From positions 62,001 through 126,000 of the forward strand of contig NZ_BMJE01000002.1 of the NCBI RefSeq assembly GCF_014642915.1: a stretch of 64,000 bases of DNA, read 5' to 3'. A program made the translations under genes and the position numbers. Shown one piece after another: positions 8,218 through 16,335 of this stretch. The notes beneath the pieces are model-generated. The model ran no database searches and was not told the origin of the DNA. It worked only from the letters and a program-made list of their open reading frames with translations. The stretch comes from Flavobacterium suaedae. GTDB taxonomy: Bacteria > Bacteroidota > Bacteroidia > Flavobacteriales > Flavobacteriaceae. How positions within the stretch are numbered: position 1 is the stretch's first letter; every line of letters starts with the position of its first letter.

Positions 8218-8940
8218 ATGAATGATGGCATAGTTATAATTCCTACCTATAACGAAATTGAAAATGTTGAAGCCATAATAAGAGCTGTTTTTGCACTAAA
8301 CACAAGTTTTGATATATTAGTAGTAGATGACAATTCTCCTGATGGTACAGCAAACCGTGTTAAACAATTGCAGGCAGAATTTCCGGAAAGGCTTTATATT
8401 GAAGTAAGAGCCGAGAAGTCAGGGCTGGGAACTGCCTATGTGCATGGGTTTAAATGGGCCTTAAAAAGAGGGTATGAATATATTTTTGAGATGGATGCCG
8501 ATTTCTCTCATAATCCTGTAGATTTGGAAAGATTACACCAGGCTTGTGTAAACGGGGCAGATATGGCAATAGGTTCTCGTTACAGTAAAGGGGTAAATGT
8601 AGTAAACTGGCCACTAAGCAGGGTGTTAATGTCCTATTACGCATCAGTATACGTAAAGCTTATTACAGGTATGAAAATACACGATGCCACTGCCGGGTTT
8701 GTATGTTATAAGCGTAAAGTACTGGAAAGAATAAGGCTGGAAAGAGTAAAGTTTGTGGGATATGCTTTCCAGATAGAAATGAAATACAGGGCACACTCTA
8801 ATGGTTTTGTAATAGTAGAAGTACCTATTATTTTTACAGACAGAACAAAAGGAGAGTCTAAAATGAGCAACGCAATTATTAAAGAGGCCATATTTGGCGT
8901 TATAAAGCTTAGAATAAAAAAATTACTAAATCAATTATAG
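8218..8940 (+). CDS. polyprenol monophosphomannose synthase-like GT2 glycosyltransferase
   Basis: A 240-residue family 2 glycosyltransferase resembling dolichyl/polyprenyl-phosphate beta-D-mannosyltransferase. It has the N-terminal IIPTYNEIENVE, the nucleotide-binding VVDDNSPDGTA, the EMDADFSHNP metal-binding region, GSRYSKG, and the C-terminal TKGESKMSN motif. It has no membrane helices, like the soluble catalytic form of the enzyme. It would transfer a hexose from a nucleotide sugar to a lipid phosphate carrier at the inner leaflet, for use in glycan or glycoprotein synthesis. The start is set at the ATG at 8218, because the upstream TTG lies in the promoter. First gene of an operon with dihydroorotase and a DUF4296 lipoprotein. 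Confidence 0.85.
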   Translation: MNDGIVIIPTYNEIENVEAIIRAVFALNTSFDILVVDDNSPDGTANRVKQLQAEFPERLYIEVRAEKSGLGTAYVHGFKWALKRGYEYIFEMDADFSHNPVDLERLHQACVNGADMAIGSRYSKGVNVVNWPLSRVLMSYYASVYVKLITGMKIHDATAGFVCYKRKVLERIRLERVKFVGYAFQIEMKYRAHSNGFVIVEVPIIFTDRTKGESKMSNAIIKEAIFGVIKLRIKKLLNQL

Positions 8941-8962
8941 TATTATAATAAAGTATAGAGCA

Positions 8963-10306
8963 ATGAACAGGGTTTTAATAAAGAATGCCAAAATTGTAAA
9001 CGAGGGGACTATATTTGAAGGCGACCTGTTAATAGAGGATAAATTTATTAAAGAAATAGGGGATAGTATAAGCCCGAAATCGGCAGATATAAAAATTATT
9101 GATGCTGAGGGTAACTACTTAATTCCCGGAATGATTGATGACCAGGTACACTTCAGGGAGCCGGGCTTAACGCATAAAGGGAATATTGAAACCGAATCGC
9201 GTGCGGCTGTGGCGGGAGGTATTACATCTTTTATAGAGCAGCCTAACACAGTACCAAATGCAGTAACGCAAGAACTGCTTGAAGATAAATACAAGCGTGC
9301 TGCCGAAGTATCGTATGCTAACTACTCTTTTATGATGGGGGGCACTAACAACAACCTTGAAGAGGTGCTTAAAACTAACCCGAGGAATGTAGCGGGTATT
9401 AAGCTGTTTTTAGGTTCTTCTACAGGTAATATGCTGGTAGATGATGAAGCAGTACTGGAGAAAATATTCAGTAGTACCAAAATGCTTATTGCTGCCCATT
9501 GTGAAGATGAGGGCACTATTCGTGAAAACTTAGCAAAGTATAAAGAAGAATACGGAGATGATATTCCTATTAGATACCACCCGGAAATAAGAAGTGCAGA
9601 AGCTTGTTATATATCATCGTCAAGAGCAATAGCATTAGCTAAAAAAACAGGAGCAAGATTACACGTATTCCATGTTTCTACAGCAAAAGAAACAGAATTG
9701 TTTACTAATAAAATTCCTTTAGAAGAGAAAAAAATAACAGCAGAGGTATGTATACATCACCTTTGGTTTACTGATGCTGATTATGATAAGAAAGGAAGTT
9801 TAATAAAATGGAATCCGGCAGTTAAAACCGAAGCAGACAGAGATGCTTTATGGAAGGCGTTACTTGATGACAGAATTGATGTAATTGCTACAGACCATGC
9901 ACCACACACATTAGACGAAAAGCAGAACCCATATACAAGTGCTCCTTCAGGAGGACCGCTAGTGCAGCATGCTGTGGTGGCTATGTTTGAGGCATACCAT
10001 CAAAAGAAAATATCAGTAGAGCGTATTGTAGAGAAAATTTCTCATAATCCTGCAAAGCTGTTTAAGGTAGAAAAAAGAGGATTTATTAAAGAGGGCTATT
10101 ATGCCGATTTAGTTTTGGTAAACCCGGGGCTGCCATGGAATGTAAAAAAAGAAAATATTCTCTATAAATGCGGATGGTCTCCGTTTGAAGGCACAAACTT
10201 TAAATCGAGAATAACCCATACATTTGTAAACGGGCAGTTGGTTTATAACAACTTTAAAGTAAAAGACATCCGTTGTGGTGAGCGTTTACTTTTTGACAGA
10301 GAATAG
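8963..10306 (+). CDS. pyrC: dihydroorotase (class I type)
   Basis: A 447-residue amidohydrolase that interconverts N-carbamoyl-aspartate and dihydroorotate in pyrimidine synthesis. The metal-binding D-x-H-x-R part is present as DDQVHFREPGLTHKG (about residues 59-73). PNTVPNAV, the carboxylated-lysine region GIKLFLGSSTGN, further histidines (AAHCEDEG, VFHVSTA) and the ATDHAPHT aspartate motif (about residue 311) follow. The usual first His of the HxH pair is replaced by Gln, as is common in Bacteroidota dihydroorotases. It starts 22 bases after the glycosyltransferase. A related amidohydrolase activity cannot be excluded from sequence alone. Confidence 0.85.
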   Translation: MNRVLIKNAKIVNEGTIFEGDLLIEDKFIKEIGDSISPKSADIKIIDAEGNYLIPGMIDDQVHFREPGLTHKGNIETESRAAVAGGITSFIEQPNTVPNAVTQELLEDKYKRAAEVSYANYSFMMGGTNNNLEEVLKTNPRNVAGIKLFLGSSTGNMLVDDEAVLEKIFSSTKMLIAAHCEDEGTIRENLAKYKEEYGDDIPIRYHPEIRSAEACYISSSRAIALAKKTGARLHVFHVSTAKETELFTNKIPLEEKKITAEVCIHHLWFTDADYDKKGSLIKWNPAVKTEADRDALWKALLDDRIDVIATDHAPHTLDEKQNPYTSAPSGGPLVQHAVVAMFEAYHQKKISVERIVEKISHNPAKLFKVEKRGFIKEGYYADLVLVNPGLPWNVKKENILYKCGWSPFEGTNFKSRITHTFVNGQLVYNNFKVKDIRCGERLLFDRE

Positions 10307-10325
10307 AAAGAGAATAAAAGGTAAT

Positions 10326-10760
10326 ATGAAGAAAGCTATAGTTGTACTTTTAGGAACACTTACATTATTTACTGCCTGTGGAGAGCATGAGGCAGAAAAA
10401 CCGGAGAACCTTATAGGTGAAGATGAGATGGTTGATATATTGTATGATATTACTTTGCTACAAGCAATAAAATCGTACAAACCAAAAAACCTTAGAGATA
10501 ATAATGTAGATGCAACCACATATATTTATAAAAAGTATGACATAGATAGCGTTACGTTTGCCGAGAGTCAGTCCTATTATGCTGCTGATTTAGAAGTATA
10601 TGAGCGCATTCATAAAAAGGTGAAGGCCAAAATGGAGATAGAAAAGAAAAAGTATGAGCCTGAAGATAAGAAAACAGATAAAGATACTATAGGGCAGGCA
10701 AAAGACATTGATAAAAATGCAGCGGTAAAAAAAGATAGTCTGGACGAGAAAGACAAATAA
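10326..10760 (+). CDS. DUF4296 lipoprotein
   Basis: A 144-residue lipoprotein with signal MKKAIVVLLGTLTLFTAC (lipobox LTAC, Cys at about 18). It then carries the DUF4296 core (LIGEDEMVDILYDITLLQAI ending near residue 53, and ATTYIYKKYDIDSVTFAESQSYYA) and a highly charged Lys/Asp/Glu-rich tail from about residue 110. Its position directly behind dihydroorotase is a familiar order in Flavobacteria. The function is unknown. The open frame extends upstream into the end of the dihydroorotase gene, but the lipoprotein signal fixes the start at 10326. Confidence 0.85.
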   Translation: MKKAIVVLLGTLTLFTACGEHEAEKPENLIGEDEMVDILYDITLLQAIKSYKPKNLRDNNVDATTYIYKKYDIDSVTFAESQSYYAADLEVYERIHKKVKAKMEIEKKKYEPEDKKTDKDTIGQAKDIDKNAAVKKDSLDEKDK

Positions 10761-10790
10761 AAAAGGGGAGTTTTAAAACTCCCCTTTTTT
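10759..10790. terminator. bidirectional terminator
   Basis: Perfect palindrome centred on GGGGAGTTTTAAAACTCCCC with A6/T6 flanks, between convergent genes. Confidence 0.9.
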
Positions 10791-11805
10791 ATTTCTTTAT
10801 TGCAATGCTACCGGGTTTAAAATTTTCAGCAAGCTGCTTTATATAGCTTTTCATTTCTGTAAAATTATACCCCAGTTCATTTTTTATTTTGCTGTTATCA
10901 TATTTGTAATGGCTGTGAGACGAATTAGCCATAAAACGGGTTAAAAACCTTTTTCGGCGCAATAGCTTAGCAAAAAGCCAATCCATTCGCCAGGCAATAC
11001 TACTCATTAACTTTGTAGCGTATACCGGAGGTCTTTTTTTGTTCATTCCATCAGCAATAGCAAATAATATCTCGCGATAAGAAAGGTGAGTCCCTACTAC
11101 AGTATAGCGTTCTCCTGTAATACTACTTTCCATTAGCTTAATCATAATATTAGTAACATCTTCTACAGCTACAACACCGCAACTGCCTTTAGTGTAAAAA
11201 TAGAGCCCGTTATAAACCGTTTTAAACATAGCCCCACTACCGGTAGCAAAACCATAACCAAAAACAATTCCCGGGTTTACTATAACTACATCTATACCTT
11301 CCTGCCATCCGCGCCATACTTCCATTTCCGCACCATGTTTGCTTATGGCATAATCATCATGCTTTACTTCGGGGTTCCATTCTGTTTCTTCCGTAATAGT
11401 CGGCTCGTGTTCTTTGGCATCGCCTAATGCAGCTATAGAACTGACATGACACAGTTTTTTAATGCCGTAATCAATACAAAAGTTAACAATGTTTGCAGTA
11501 CCCTCAATATTTACTTTTCGCAGTAAATCTTCATCAGAAGGGTCAAACGAAACACAAGCCGCACAATGATATACATGGGTAATACCCTTAAAAGCCTTTT
11601 CAAGAGAAGGAATGTTGTTAATATCACCTTTAACCCACTCTATTTTTTCAAACAAAGAAGCCTTTTCATAATAACTGAAAAGATTTTTGGTTTTGTTTAT
11701 TCTTGACGCTGTACGGTAAAGTGCACGGATAGGAATGTTTCCTTCTGTTAACTGAAGTAAGAGGTGTGCACCTACTAAACCTGTACCGCCGGTTACTAGT
11801 ATCAT
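10789..11805 (-). CDS. NAD-dependent epimerase/dehydratase family (extended SDR)
   Basis: A 338-residue extended short-chain dehydrogenase/reductase. The N-terminal Rossmann motif MILVTGGTGLVGAHL sets the start at 11805. Further motifs are HCAACVSFD, HVSSIAALG, the catalytic Tyr-x-x-x-Lys as YAISKHGAE, and NPGIVFGYG. The longer frame reaching back to 11994 would overlap the start of tyrS and adds no domain, so I reject it. The substrate is not evident; the family includes nucleotide-sugar epimerases, dihydroflavonol-reductase-like and hydroxysteroid dehydrogenase-like enzymes. It is divergent from tyrS. Confidence 0.8.
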   Translation of the reverse strand: MILVTGGTGLVGAHLLLQLTEGNIPIRALYRTASRINKTKNLFSYYEKASLFEKIEWVKGDINNIPSLEKAFKGITHVYHCAACVSFDPSDEDLLRKVNIEGTANIVNFCIDYGIKKLCHVSSIAALGDAKEHEPTITEETEWNPEVKHDDYAISKHGAEMEVWRGWQEGIDVVIVNPGIVFGYGFATGSGAMFKTVYNGLYFYTKGSCGVVAVEDVTNIMIKLMESSITGERYTVVGTHLSYREILFAIADGMNKKRPPVYATKLMSSIAWRMDWLFAKLLRRKRFLTRFMANSSHSHYKYDNSKIKNELGYNFTEMKSYIKQLAENFKPGSIAIKK

Positions 11806-11810
11806 GGTTA

Positions 11811-11818
11811 CAAATGTA
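11811..11818 (-). promoter_or_regulatory. -7 element of the epimerase gene
   Basis: TACATTTG on the minus strand, 6 bases upstream of the ATG. Confidence 0.4.
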
Positions 11819-11869
11819 ATTGATAGTTTATAAATAAATATGTGCAGTTGTACACTTTTTTTGATGCTT

Positions 11870-11902
11870 TTTGACGCAGGTAGCCTCAAGTTTGTATTTT
11901 TG
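11870..11902 (+). promoter_or_regulatory. tyrS promoter (-33 TTTG, -7 TATTTTTG)
   Basis: TTTG at 11870-11873 and TATTTTTG at 11895-11902, spaced 21 bases apart, match the Bacteroidota promoter. The predicted leader to the ATG at 11923 is about 15 bases. Confidence 0.65.
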
Positions 11903-11922
11903 TATTCCAATAAACAGCAAGA

Positions 11923-13224
11923 ATGAAAAATTTTGTAGAAGAATTGCAATGGAGAGGCATGGTGCACGACATTATGCCGGGAACAGAAGAACAACTGAGT
12001 AAAGAAATGACAACTGCCTATATTGGCTTTGATCCTACTTCTGACTCACTGCATATAGGGAGCCTTGTGCCTATTATTATATTAGTACACCTGTATAAGA
12101 GCGGGCATAAGCCTGTTGCACTTATAGGGGGTGCTACCGGTATGATAGGTGACCCTTCAGGGAAATCAGATGAAAGAAACCTTTTAGATGAAGCTACACT
12201 GAATAAAAATGTAGCCGGTATAAAAGGGGTGCTGTCTCGTTTTCTTGATTTTGATTCACAAGAAGAAAATGCTCCGATACTGGTTAATAATTATGACTGG
12301 ATGAAAGAATTTTCTTTTATCGATTTTGCACGTGATGTAGGAAAACGAATTACAGTTAACTACATGATGGCGAAAGACTCCGTTAAAAAACGTTTAACCG
12401 GTGAGGCAGGGTCAGGAATGTCATTCACAGAGTTTACGTATCAGCTTATCCAGGGGTATGACTTCTACCACTTATATAAAAACCATAACTGTATGTTACA
12501 GTTAGGGGGGAGTGACCAATGGGGGAATATTACCACAGGTACAGAACTAATTCGCCGTATGACGGACGAAGAAGGTGCTAAGGCATACGCTATGACCTGT
12601 CCGCTTATAACGAAGGCAGACGGTTCTAAATTCGGTAAATCAGAAGGTGGAAACGTATGGCTTGATGCTGATAAAACATCGGTATATAAGTTTTATCAGT
12701 TTTGGTTAAATACTACGGATGAGGATGCAGAGAAGTACATTAAGATATTTACATTTTTAGATAAGTTAACCGTAGATGCCCTGATTGAAGAGCACAGGCA
12801 AGACCCTGGAGCTAGAAAACTTCAGAAGAAACTGGCAGAAGAGGTTACTACATTTGTACACTCTAAAGAAGAGTTGGAGGAAGCAATTAAAACATCTGAG
12901 TTTGCTTTTTCAAACTTCACAAAAAAAGACCTTATTGCTAAAGGAGAAAAAGTGTTTATTGACGTTTTAGGAGAGTTTTTCCATGCTGAGGTTACTAAAG
13001 AACAGCTTGAGAGTGCTGAAGGTATTATTGAAATACTTTCGGATACTACCAGTATTTTTCCTTCAAGAGGAGAAGCTCGTAAGGCTTTAAAAGCTAATGC
13101 AGTATCTGTAAACAGAGAGAAAATAAATGATTCTTACGAACTGAGCGAAACTGACTTTATATTCGGTAAGTATATTTATATTCAGTTTGGTAAAAAGAAG
13201 AAGTATGTTATTACAGTTAAGTAA
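11923..13224 (+). CDS. tyrS: tyrosyl-tRNA synthetase
   Basis: A 433-residue class I aminoacyl-tRNA synthetase that charges tRNA-Tyr. It has the HIGH-type motif LHIGS (about residues 45-49), the tyrosine-binding QLGGSDQWGN, the KMSKS-type KFGKS (about residue 238), and a C-terminal S4 RNA-binding domain (FPSRGEARKALKANAVSVN). The length is typical of bacterial TyrRS. It has its own promoter at 11870-11902 and a terminator at 13244-13269. Confidence 0.96.
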   Translation: MKNFVEELQWRGMVHDIMPGTEEQLSKEMTTAYIGFDPTSDSLHIGSLVPIIILVHLYKSGHKPVALIGGATGMIGDPSGKSDERNLLDEATLNKNVAGIKGVLSRFLDFDSQEENAPILVNNYDWMKEFSFIDFARDVGKRITVNYMMAKDSVKKRLTGEAGSGMSFTEFTYQLIQGYDFYHLYKNHNCMLQLGGSDQWGNITTGTELIRRMTDEEGAKAYAMTCPLITKADGSKFGKSEGGNVWLDADKTSVYKFYQFWLNTTDEDAEKYIKIFTFLDKLTVDALIEEHRQDPGARKLQKKLAEEVTTFVHSKEELEEAIKTSEFAFSNFTKKDLIAKGEKVFIDVLGEFFHAEVTKEQLESAEGIIEILSDTTSIFPSRGEARKALKANAVSVNREKINDSYELSETDFIFGKYIYIQFGKKKKYVITVK

Positions 13225-13243
13225 TAATATACTTTACTATATG

Positions 13244-13269
13244 AAAAAGCGGCTTATGCCGCTTTTTTT
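13244..13269. terminator. bidirectional terminator of tyrS and the LuxE-like gene
   Basis: AAAAAGCGGC / GCCGCTTTTTTT hairpin with a TTAT loop. Confidence 0.9.
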
Positions 13270-13272
13270 ATG

Positions 13273-14253
13273 CTATAATACCATTAAGTTACACCCTCTT
13301 ATATCAGAGTTGTCAAACCTGCCTAATACCTCAAAAGACTGATTGGTGTATTTTTTACCCAAGTCCTGCGTAGCAATAAACGAGCAGGAATTTATATTGG
13401 CTAAATCTATTACATTAATACCACCGGTTTTGTTATAGTCTACATAGCTAAGCGCATCTTCCGTATCGCGTATTAAAATGTCCATCCAAGGAGGGCATTC
13501 AAATACGCCATCACCTAAAGAGTAGGCTTGTGAGAGTAATTCGGTCATGCCATATTCCGAGTGAATTTTATCTACCCCAAAACCTTTACAAAGTATGGTA
13601 TGTAGTTCTTCGCGTATTATTTCTTTTCGCTTACCTTTCATGCCTCCCGTTTCCATTATAATGGTGTTTTTTAGCTTAAAACTTTGTAGGTCTATAAGGT
13701 CGAGCAGAGCATAGGTAACCCCTATTAATAATACATTTTCACCTGAGTTGTCCAGTTTTATAAGTTTTTCTATTAACTCAGCATAGTTATGCAGATAAAA
13801 CCCGCTGTCAGGGTTATTAGAGGCTTCTATCAGGTCATTTACCATATATATTAATGATGACCCTTCTCGTTCTAAATAAGACGGGAGAAGGGCTAAAACA
13901 GTGTAGTCTTCTATATTGCCGTAAAACTGTGAAAATGCCTGCCTGAAACTTTGTTCGTAGTAACTTAAATCAGTAACCAAATGTTTGCTGGTAATGCTCC
14001 TTGTCGTGCCACTGCTGGTAAATGTAGTTTGTACAGGCTCTTGCGAGCTAAGTATCTCATGTGATTTAAAAAACTGGATGGGTAAAAACGGGATATCCTT
14101 TATAGTTTTTACATTCTGTTTATTTCTGTTTAAGAAATTACAAAACTCCTGATAAACGCTGTTGTTGTCGTATTGATGACGAAATACTTTCAGTGTAATT
14201 TTTTCAAATTCTTTTTTAGATGATATACTAAAAATGTCAGGAATTGTTATCAA
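13273..14253 (-). CDS. LuxE/acyl-protein synthetase-like (ANL superfamily) protein
   Basis: A 326-residue protein with the LuxE acyl-protein synthetase fold of the adenylate-forming family. The Ser/Thr-rich ATP-binding stretch TFTSSGTTRSITSKH (about residues 77-91) corresponds to the ANL P-loop. IMETGGMKGKRKEI and the later HSEYGMTELLSQAY motif are the equivalents of the A5 region. It lacks the large C-terminal lid. In luminous bacteria LuxE activates fatty acids, but no lux, reductase or acyl-carrier genes occur here. In Bacteroidota these orphan acyl transferases are common and uncharacterised. The substrate is unknown. It has its own -7 element at 14271-14278. Confidence 0.75.
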   Translation of the reverse strand: MITIPDIFSISSKKEFEKITLKVFRHQYDNNSVYQEFCNFLNRNKQNVKTIKDIPFLPIQFFKSHEILSSQEPVQTTFTSSGTTRSITSKHLVTDLSYYEQSFRQAFSQFYGNIEDYTVLALLPSYLEREGSSLIYMVNDLIEASNNPDSGFYLHNYAELIEKLIKLDNSGENVLLIGVTYALLDLIDLQSFKLKNTIIMETGGMKGKRKEIIREELHTILCKGFGVDKIHSEYGMTELLSQAYSLGDGVFECPPWMDILIRDTEDALSYVDYNKTGGINVIDLANINSCSFIATQDLGKKYTNQSFEVLGRFDNSDIRGCNLMVL

Positions 14254-14270
14254 GGCTATTTAGTTTTAAG

Positions 14271-14278
14271 CAAAGGTA
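14271..14278 (-). promoter_or_regulatory. -7 element of the LuxE-like gene
   Basis: TACCTTTG on the minus strand, 18 bases upstream of the ATG. Confidence 0.5.
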
Positions 14279-14284
14279 TAAAAT

Positions 14285-14312
14285 AAAAAAGCACTGCTTT
14301 CGCAGTGCTTTT
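14285..14312 (-). terminator. terminator of the 14336-15289 gene
   Basis: AGCACTGC / GCAGTGCT hairpin followed by T6 on the minus strand. Confidence 0.85.
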
Positions 14313-14335
14313 AATTATATAAGATTTTTGTGTAC

Positions 14336-14560
14336 TTATTTTACAACAAGTTTTCTTGTAGCCGTTTTACCGTCTTCAGTAATTTTTACAATGTAAACAC
14401 CCGAAGTTAGGTTAGTAACGTTTACAGTTCCGTTTTTAGTTACTGTGTTTGCTACTTGTTTACCAAGAACATCATATATAGCTACTGTTTTATCAGCATT
14501 GTTATCAGATGTTATGTTAAGAGTGCTACCAGTAAGTGGATTAGGGTACATTTTAAGTCC
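14336..14560. repeat. copy 1 of duplicated T9SS sorting-domain DNA
   Basis: About 200 bases at the 3' end of this gene align closely, with scattered substitutions, to 15424-15645. Shared blocks include ACAACAAGTTTTCTTGTAGC and AGAACATCATATATAGCTAC. This points to recent duplication or gene conversion. Confidence 0.75.
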
Positions 14561-15289
14561 TGAGATAGAGTCAAATTTTTCAGTCGCTAATGTAGAGAAC
14601 ACTCCCATTGGTACTGCGGTAGTAAATTGATCACAGTCCACTCCGTCAAGAGCATCATTTCCACCGTAAGTAAATGAGCTTGAATCAAAGTTACCTCCAT
14701 TTGCAGCTACACCATTATTTCTTGCAGCATAACTGTCTTGAAAAGCCCACGTTGCATCAAGGTCATCTCCATTGGCAACATCTAGCGGGTTACCATATTG
14801 GTCTATTACTTCTATTAAAGTATCACCGTTGTAATTCGCTACTCTTATGGCGTCGTTACCATTAGGGTTTGGAGCATATCCTGAGTATATAACATGCTGA
14901 GCATCTATATTTGGATATAAATCTTCAAATATAGGTAAAGCACCTTCATAAAAAGGAGTACCATTATTGTTTGGCATATTAACAGCATATATAAATGAAT
15001 CAGTAACTTCACCGAAATCACTCATATACATACCTATTCCACCCCAGTATTCTTCAGCTTCTGTGGCAGCACCGTTAGATTCTACCTGAAGTCTGTAATC
15101 ATTAGAATTGCTTCCGAAATCAATGGTTCCTGAAACATACATTTCAACGATTCTGGGACTAAAAGTTCCGTCTGTTTCTTCACATCCACCGTGAGGTAAT
15201 GTTCCGTCAACTACTTTAGTAATTACTATGCTCTGCCCGAAAGACACAGCAGAGAAAAGAACTAATGATAGTGCGTAAATTTTTTTCAT
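14336..15289 (-). CDS. T9SS-secreted protein with type A sorting domain, unknown function
   Basis: A 317-residue secreted protein. It has a signal peptide (about residues 1-18, ...SAVSFGQ), then a region of about 200 residues with a lamin-tail-like look (IVITKVVDG near the mature N-terminus, PRIVEMYVSGTIDF, ANYNGDTLIEVIDQYGNPLD), and the T9SS type A C-terminal sorting domain (LKMYPNPLTGSTLNI to TRKLVVK, about residues 245-317). The sorting domain directs export across the outer membrane and surface attachment or release. The cargo region has no enzymatic motif. Its sorting domain is nearly identical, also at DNA level, to that of the next gene at 15421. It has its own promoter and terminator. 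Confidence 0.85.
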   Translation of the reverse strand: MKKIYALSLVLFSAVSFGQSIVITKVVDGTLPHGGCEETDGTFSPRIVEMYVSGTIDFGSNSNDYRLQVESNGAATEAEEYWGGIGMYMSDFGEVTDSFIYAVNMPNNNGTPFYEGALPIFEDLYPNIDAQHVIYSGYAPNPNGNDAIRVANYNGDTLIEVIDQYGNPLDVANGDDLDATWAFQDSYAARNNGVAANGGNFDSSSFTYGGNDALDGVDCDQFTTAVPMGVFSTLATEKFDSISGLKMYPNPLTGSTLNITSDNNADKTVAIYDVLGKQVANTVTKNGTVNVTNLTSGVYIVKITEDGKTATRKLVVK

Positions 15290-15314
15290 GTTTGGGAATT
15301 ATTTAATTAGACAG

Positions 15315-15322
15315 CAAATGTA
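15315..15322 (-). promoter_or_regulatory. -7 element of the 14336-15289 gene
   Basis: TACATTTG on the minus strand, 26 bases upstream of the ATG. Confidence 0.5.
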
Positions 15323-15366
15323 TATAATAGAGATGTTTAGTATGTTTCTAAATTGTTATTTTAATG

Positions 15367-15397
15367 AAAAAGCCCCCTCAATTTATGAGGGGGCTTT
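15367..15397 (-). terminator. terminator of the 15421-16224 gene
   Basis: AAAGCCCCCTCA / TGAGGGGGCTTT hairpin with an A/T-rich flank. Confidence 0.85.
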
Positions 15398-15420
15398 CTA
15401 AATTATATTTTAACTAGGTG

Positions 15421-16224
15421 TTACTTTACAACAAGTTTTCTTGTAGCGGTTTTACCTTCTTCAGTAATTTTTACAATGTAAACACCAGAAGTTAGATTAG
15501 AAACGTTTACAGTTCCGTTTTTAACTACTGTATTTACAACTTGCTTTCCAAGAACATCATATATAGCTACTGACTTGTCAGAGTTATTGTCAGATGTTAT
15601 GTTAAGAACGTTACCTGTAACAGGGTTAGGGTAAAGTTTTAATCCTGCTATATTGTTTGTTTTTGAGCTTGCTGTAGACTGGTCATAGAACATTACATTA
15701 TCATATAATATAATACCGGAGTCAGCACCATTTTCTTGCTGATATACTCTGAAGTCTAGTCTGAATGCAGTTGCATTAGCAGGAGCTACAAGTGTATAAG
15801 TAACCTCTTGCCATCCATTGCTGTTTTCAATATAGTTAGGGCGAAGAATATCTTGATTGTCATCCATTTGCGCACCGTCTGCATCTCTCCATGAAGCCCA
15901 ATGTCTACCCTTTGCATTGTCGCTTTCGTCTTTAAACCAATAAGAGAAAACATAAGTGTTCCCTGCTGTCACAGGGATGTCCTGAATTACAAGTTTAGTG
16001 TTTCCTGTTCCTGCAGGGGCTGTAAATAAAGCCGCACTTGTTCCTTCTTGTATGTCTGTAGTTTCTTGTGTTATGCTACCACCATTATCACTAGTGTAAA
16101 TGGTAAATCCTTCAGGTGCCCCATCTGTCCATGCTTCAAAACCTCCGTTTGCAACTAAATTAGTTTGTGCATTTACTGTAAATGTGCCAAGGGCAACTAA
16201 TAATAAAGAGTAAAATTTTTTCAT
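15421..16224 (-). CDS. T9SS-secreted protein with carbohydrate-binding-like domain
   Basis: A 267-residue secreted protein. It has a signal peptide (residues 1-19, ...TFTVNAQ) and a jelly-roll module that looks like a carbohydrate-binding domain (NLVANGGFEAWTDG, TAGNTYVFSYWFKDES, NGWQEVTYTLVAPANATAF, ILYDNVMFYD; about residues 22-180). A T9SS type A sorting domain (LKLYPNPVTGNVLNI to TRKLVVK) follows. The NGGFE start and the final DNV strand are typical of CBM_4_9-like modules. There is no catalytic domain, so it may bind surface or environmental glycans. It has its own promoter and terminator. Confidence 0.8.
   Translation of the reverse strand: MKKFYSLLLVALGTFTVNAQTNLVANGGFEAWTDGAPEGFTIYTSDNGGSITQETTDIQEGTSAALFTAPAGTGNTKLVIQDIPVTAGNTYVFSYWFKDESDNAKGRHWASWRDADGAQMDDNQDILRPNYIENSNGWQEVTYTLVAPANATAFRLDFRVYQQENGADSGIILYDNVMFYDQSTASSKTNNIAGLKLYPNPVTGNVLNITSDNNSDKSVAIYDVLGKQVVNTVVKNGTVNVSNLTSGVYIVKITEEGKTATRKLVVK
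15424..15645. repeat. copy 2 of duplicated T9SS sorting-domain DNA
   Basis: Counterpart of 14336-14560. The encoded sorting domains differ at only about ten of 73 positions. Confidence 0.75.
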
Positions 16225-16254
16225 TTGCTATTATTTTGCGAATTAGTTTAACAA

Positions 16255-16262
16255 CAAAAGTA
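16255..16262 (-). promoter_or_regulatory. -7 element of the 15421-16224 gene
   Basis: TACTTTTG on the minus strand. Confidence 0.5.
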
Positions 16263-16335
16263 AGAATAAAAAATAAAAGAGAGAAAAAACAAATCTAAAA
16301 ATAAATTGTTTTTTTATGAATACAATTTTTTGTAA

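Noticed and set aside
10789..11994. 401-codon form of the epimerase gene
   Set aside because: The extra 63 codons overlap tyrS and lack any domain; the Rossmann motif begins at the ATG at 11805.
13273..14253. Part of a luminescence (lux) operon
   Set aside because: No luxA, B, C or D gene is near; only the acyl-protein synthetase-like gene is present.
14336..15645. Repeated segment as a mobile element
   Set aside because: The repeat is confined to coding DNA for the sorting domain, without terminal inverted repeats, target duplication or transposase.
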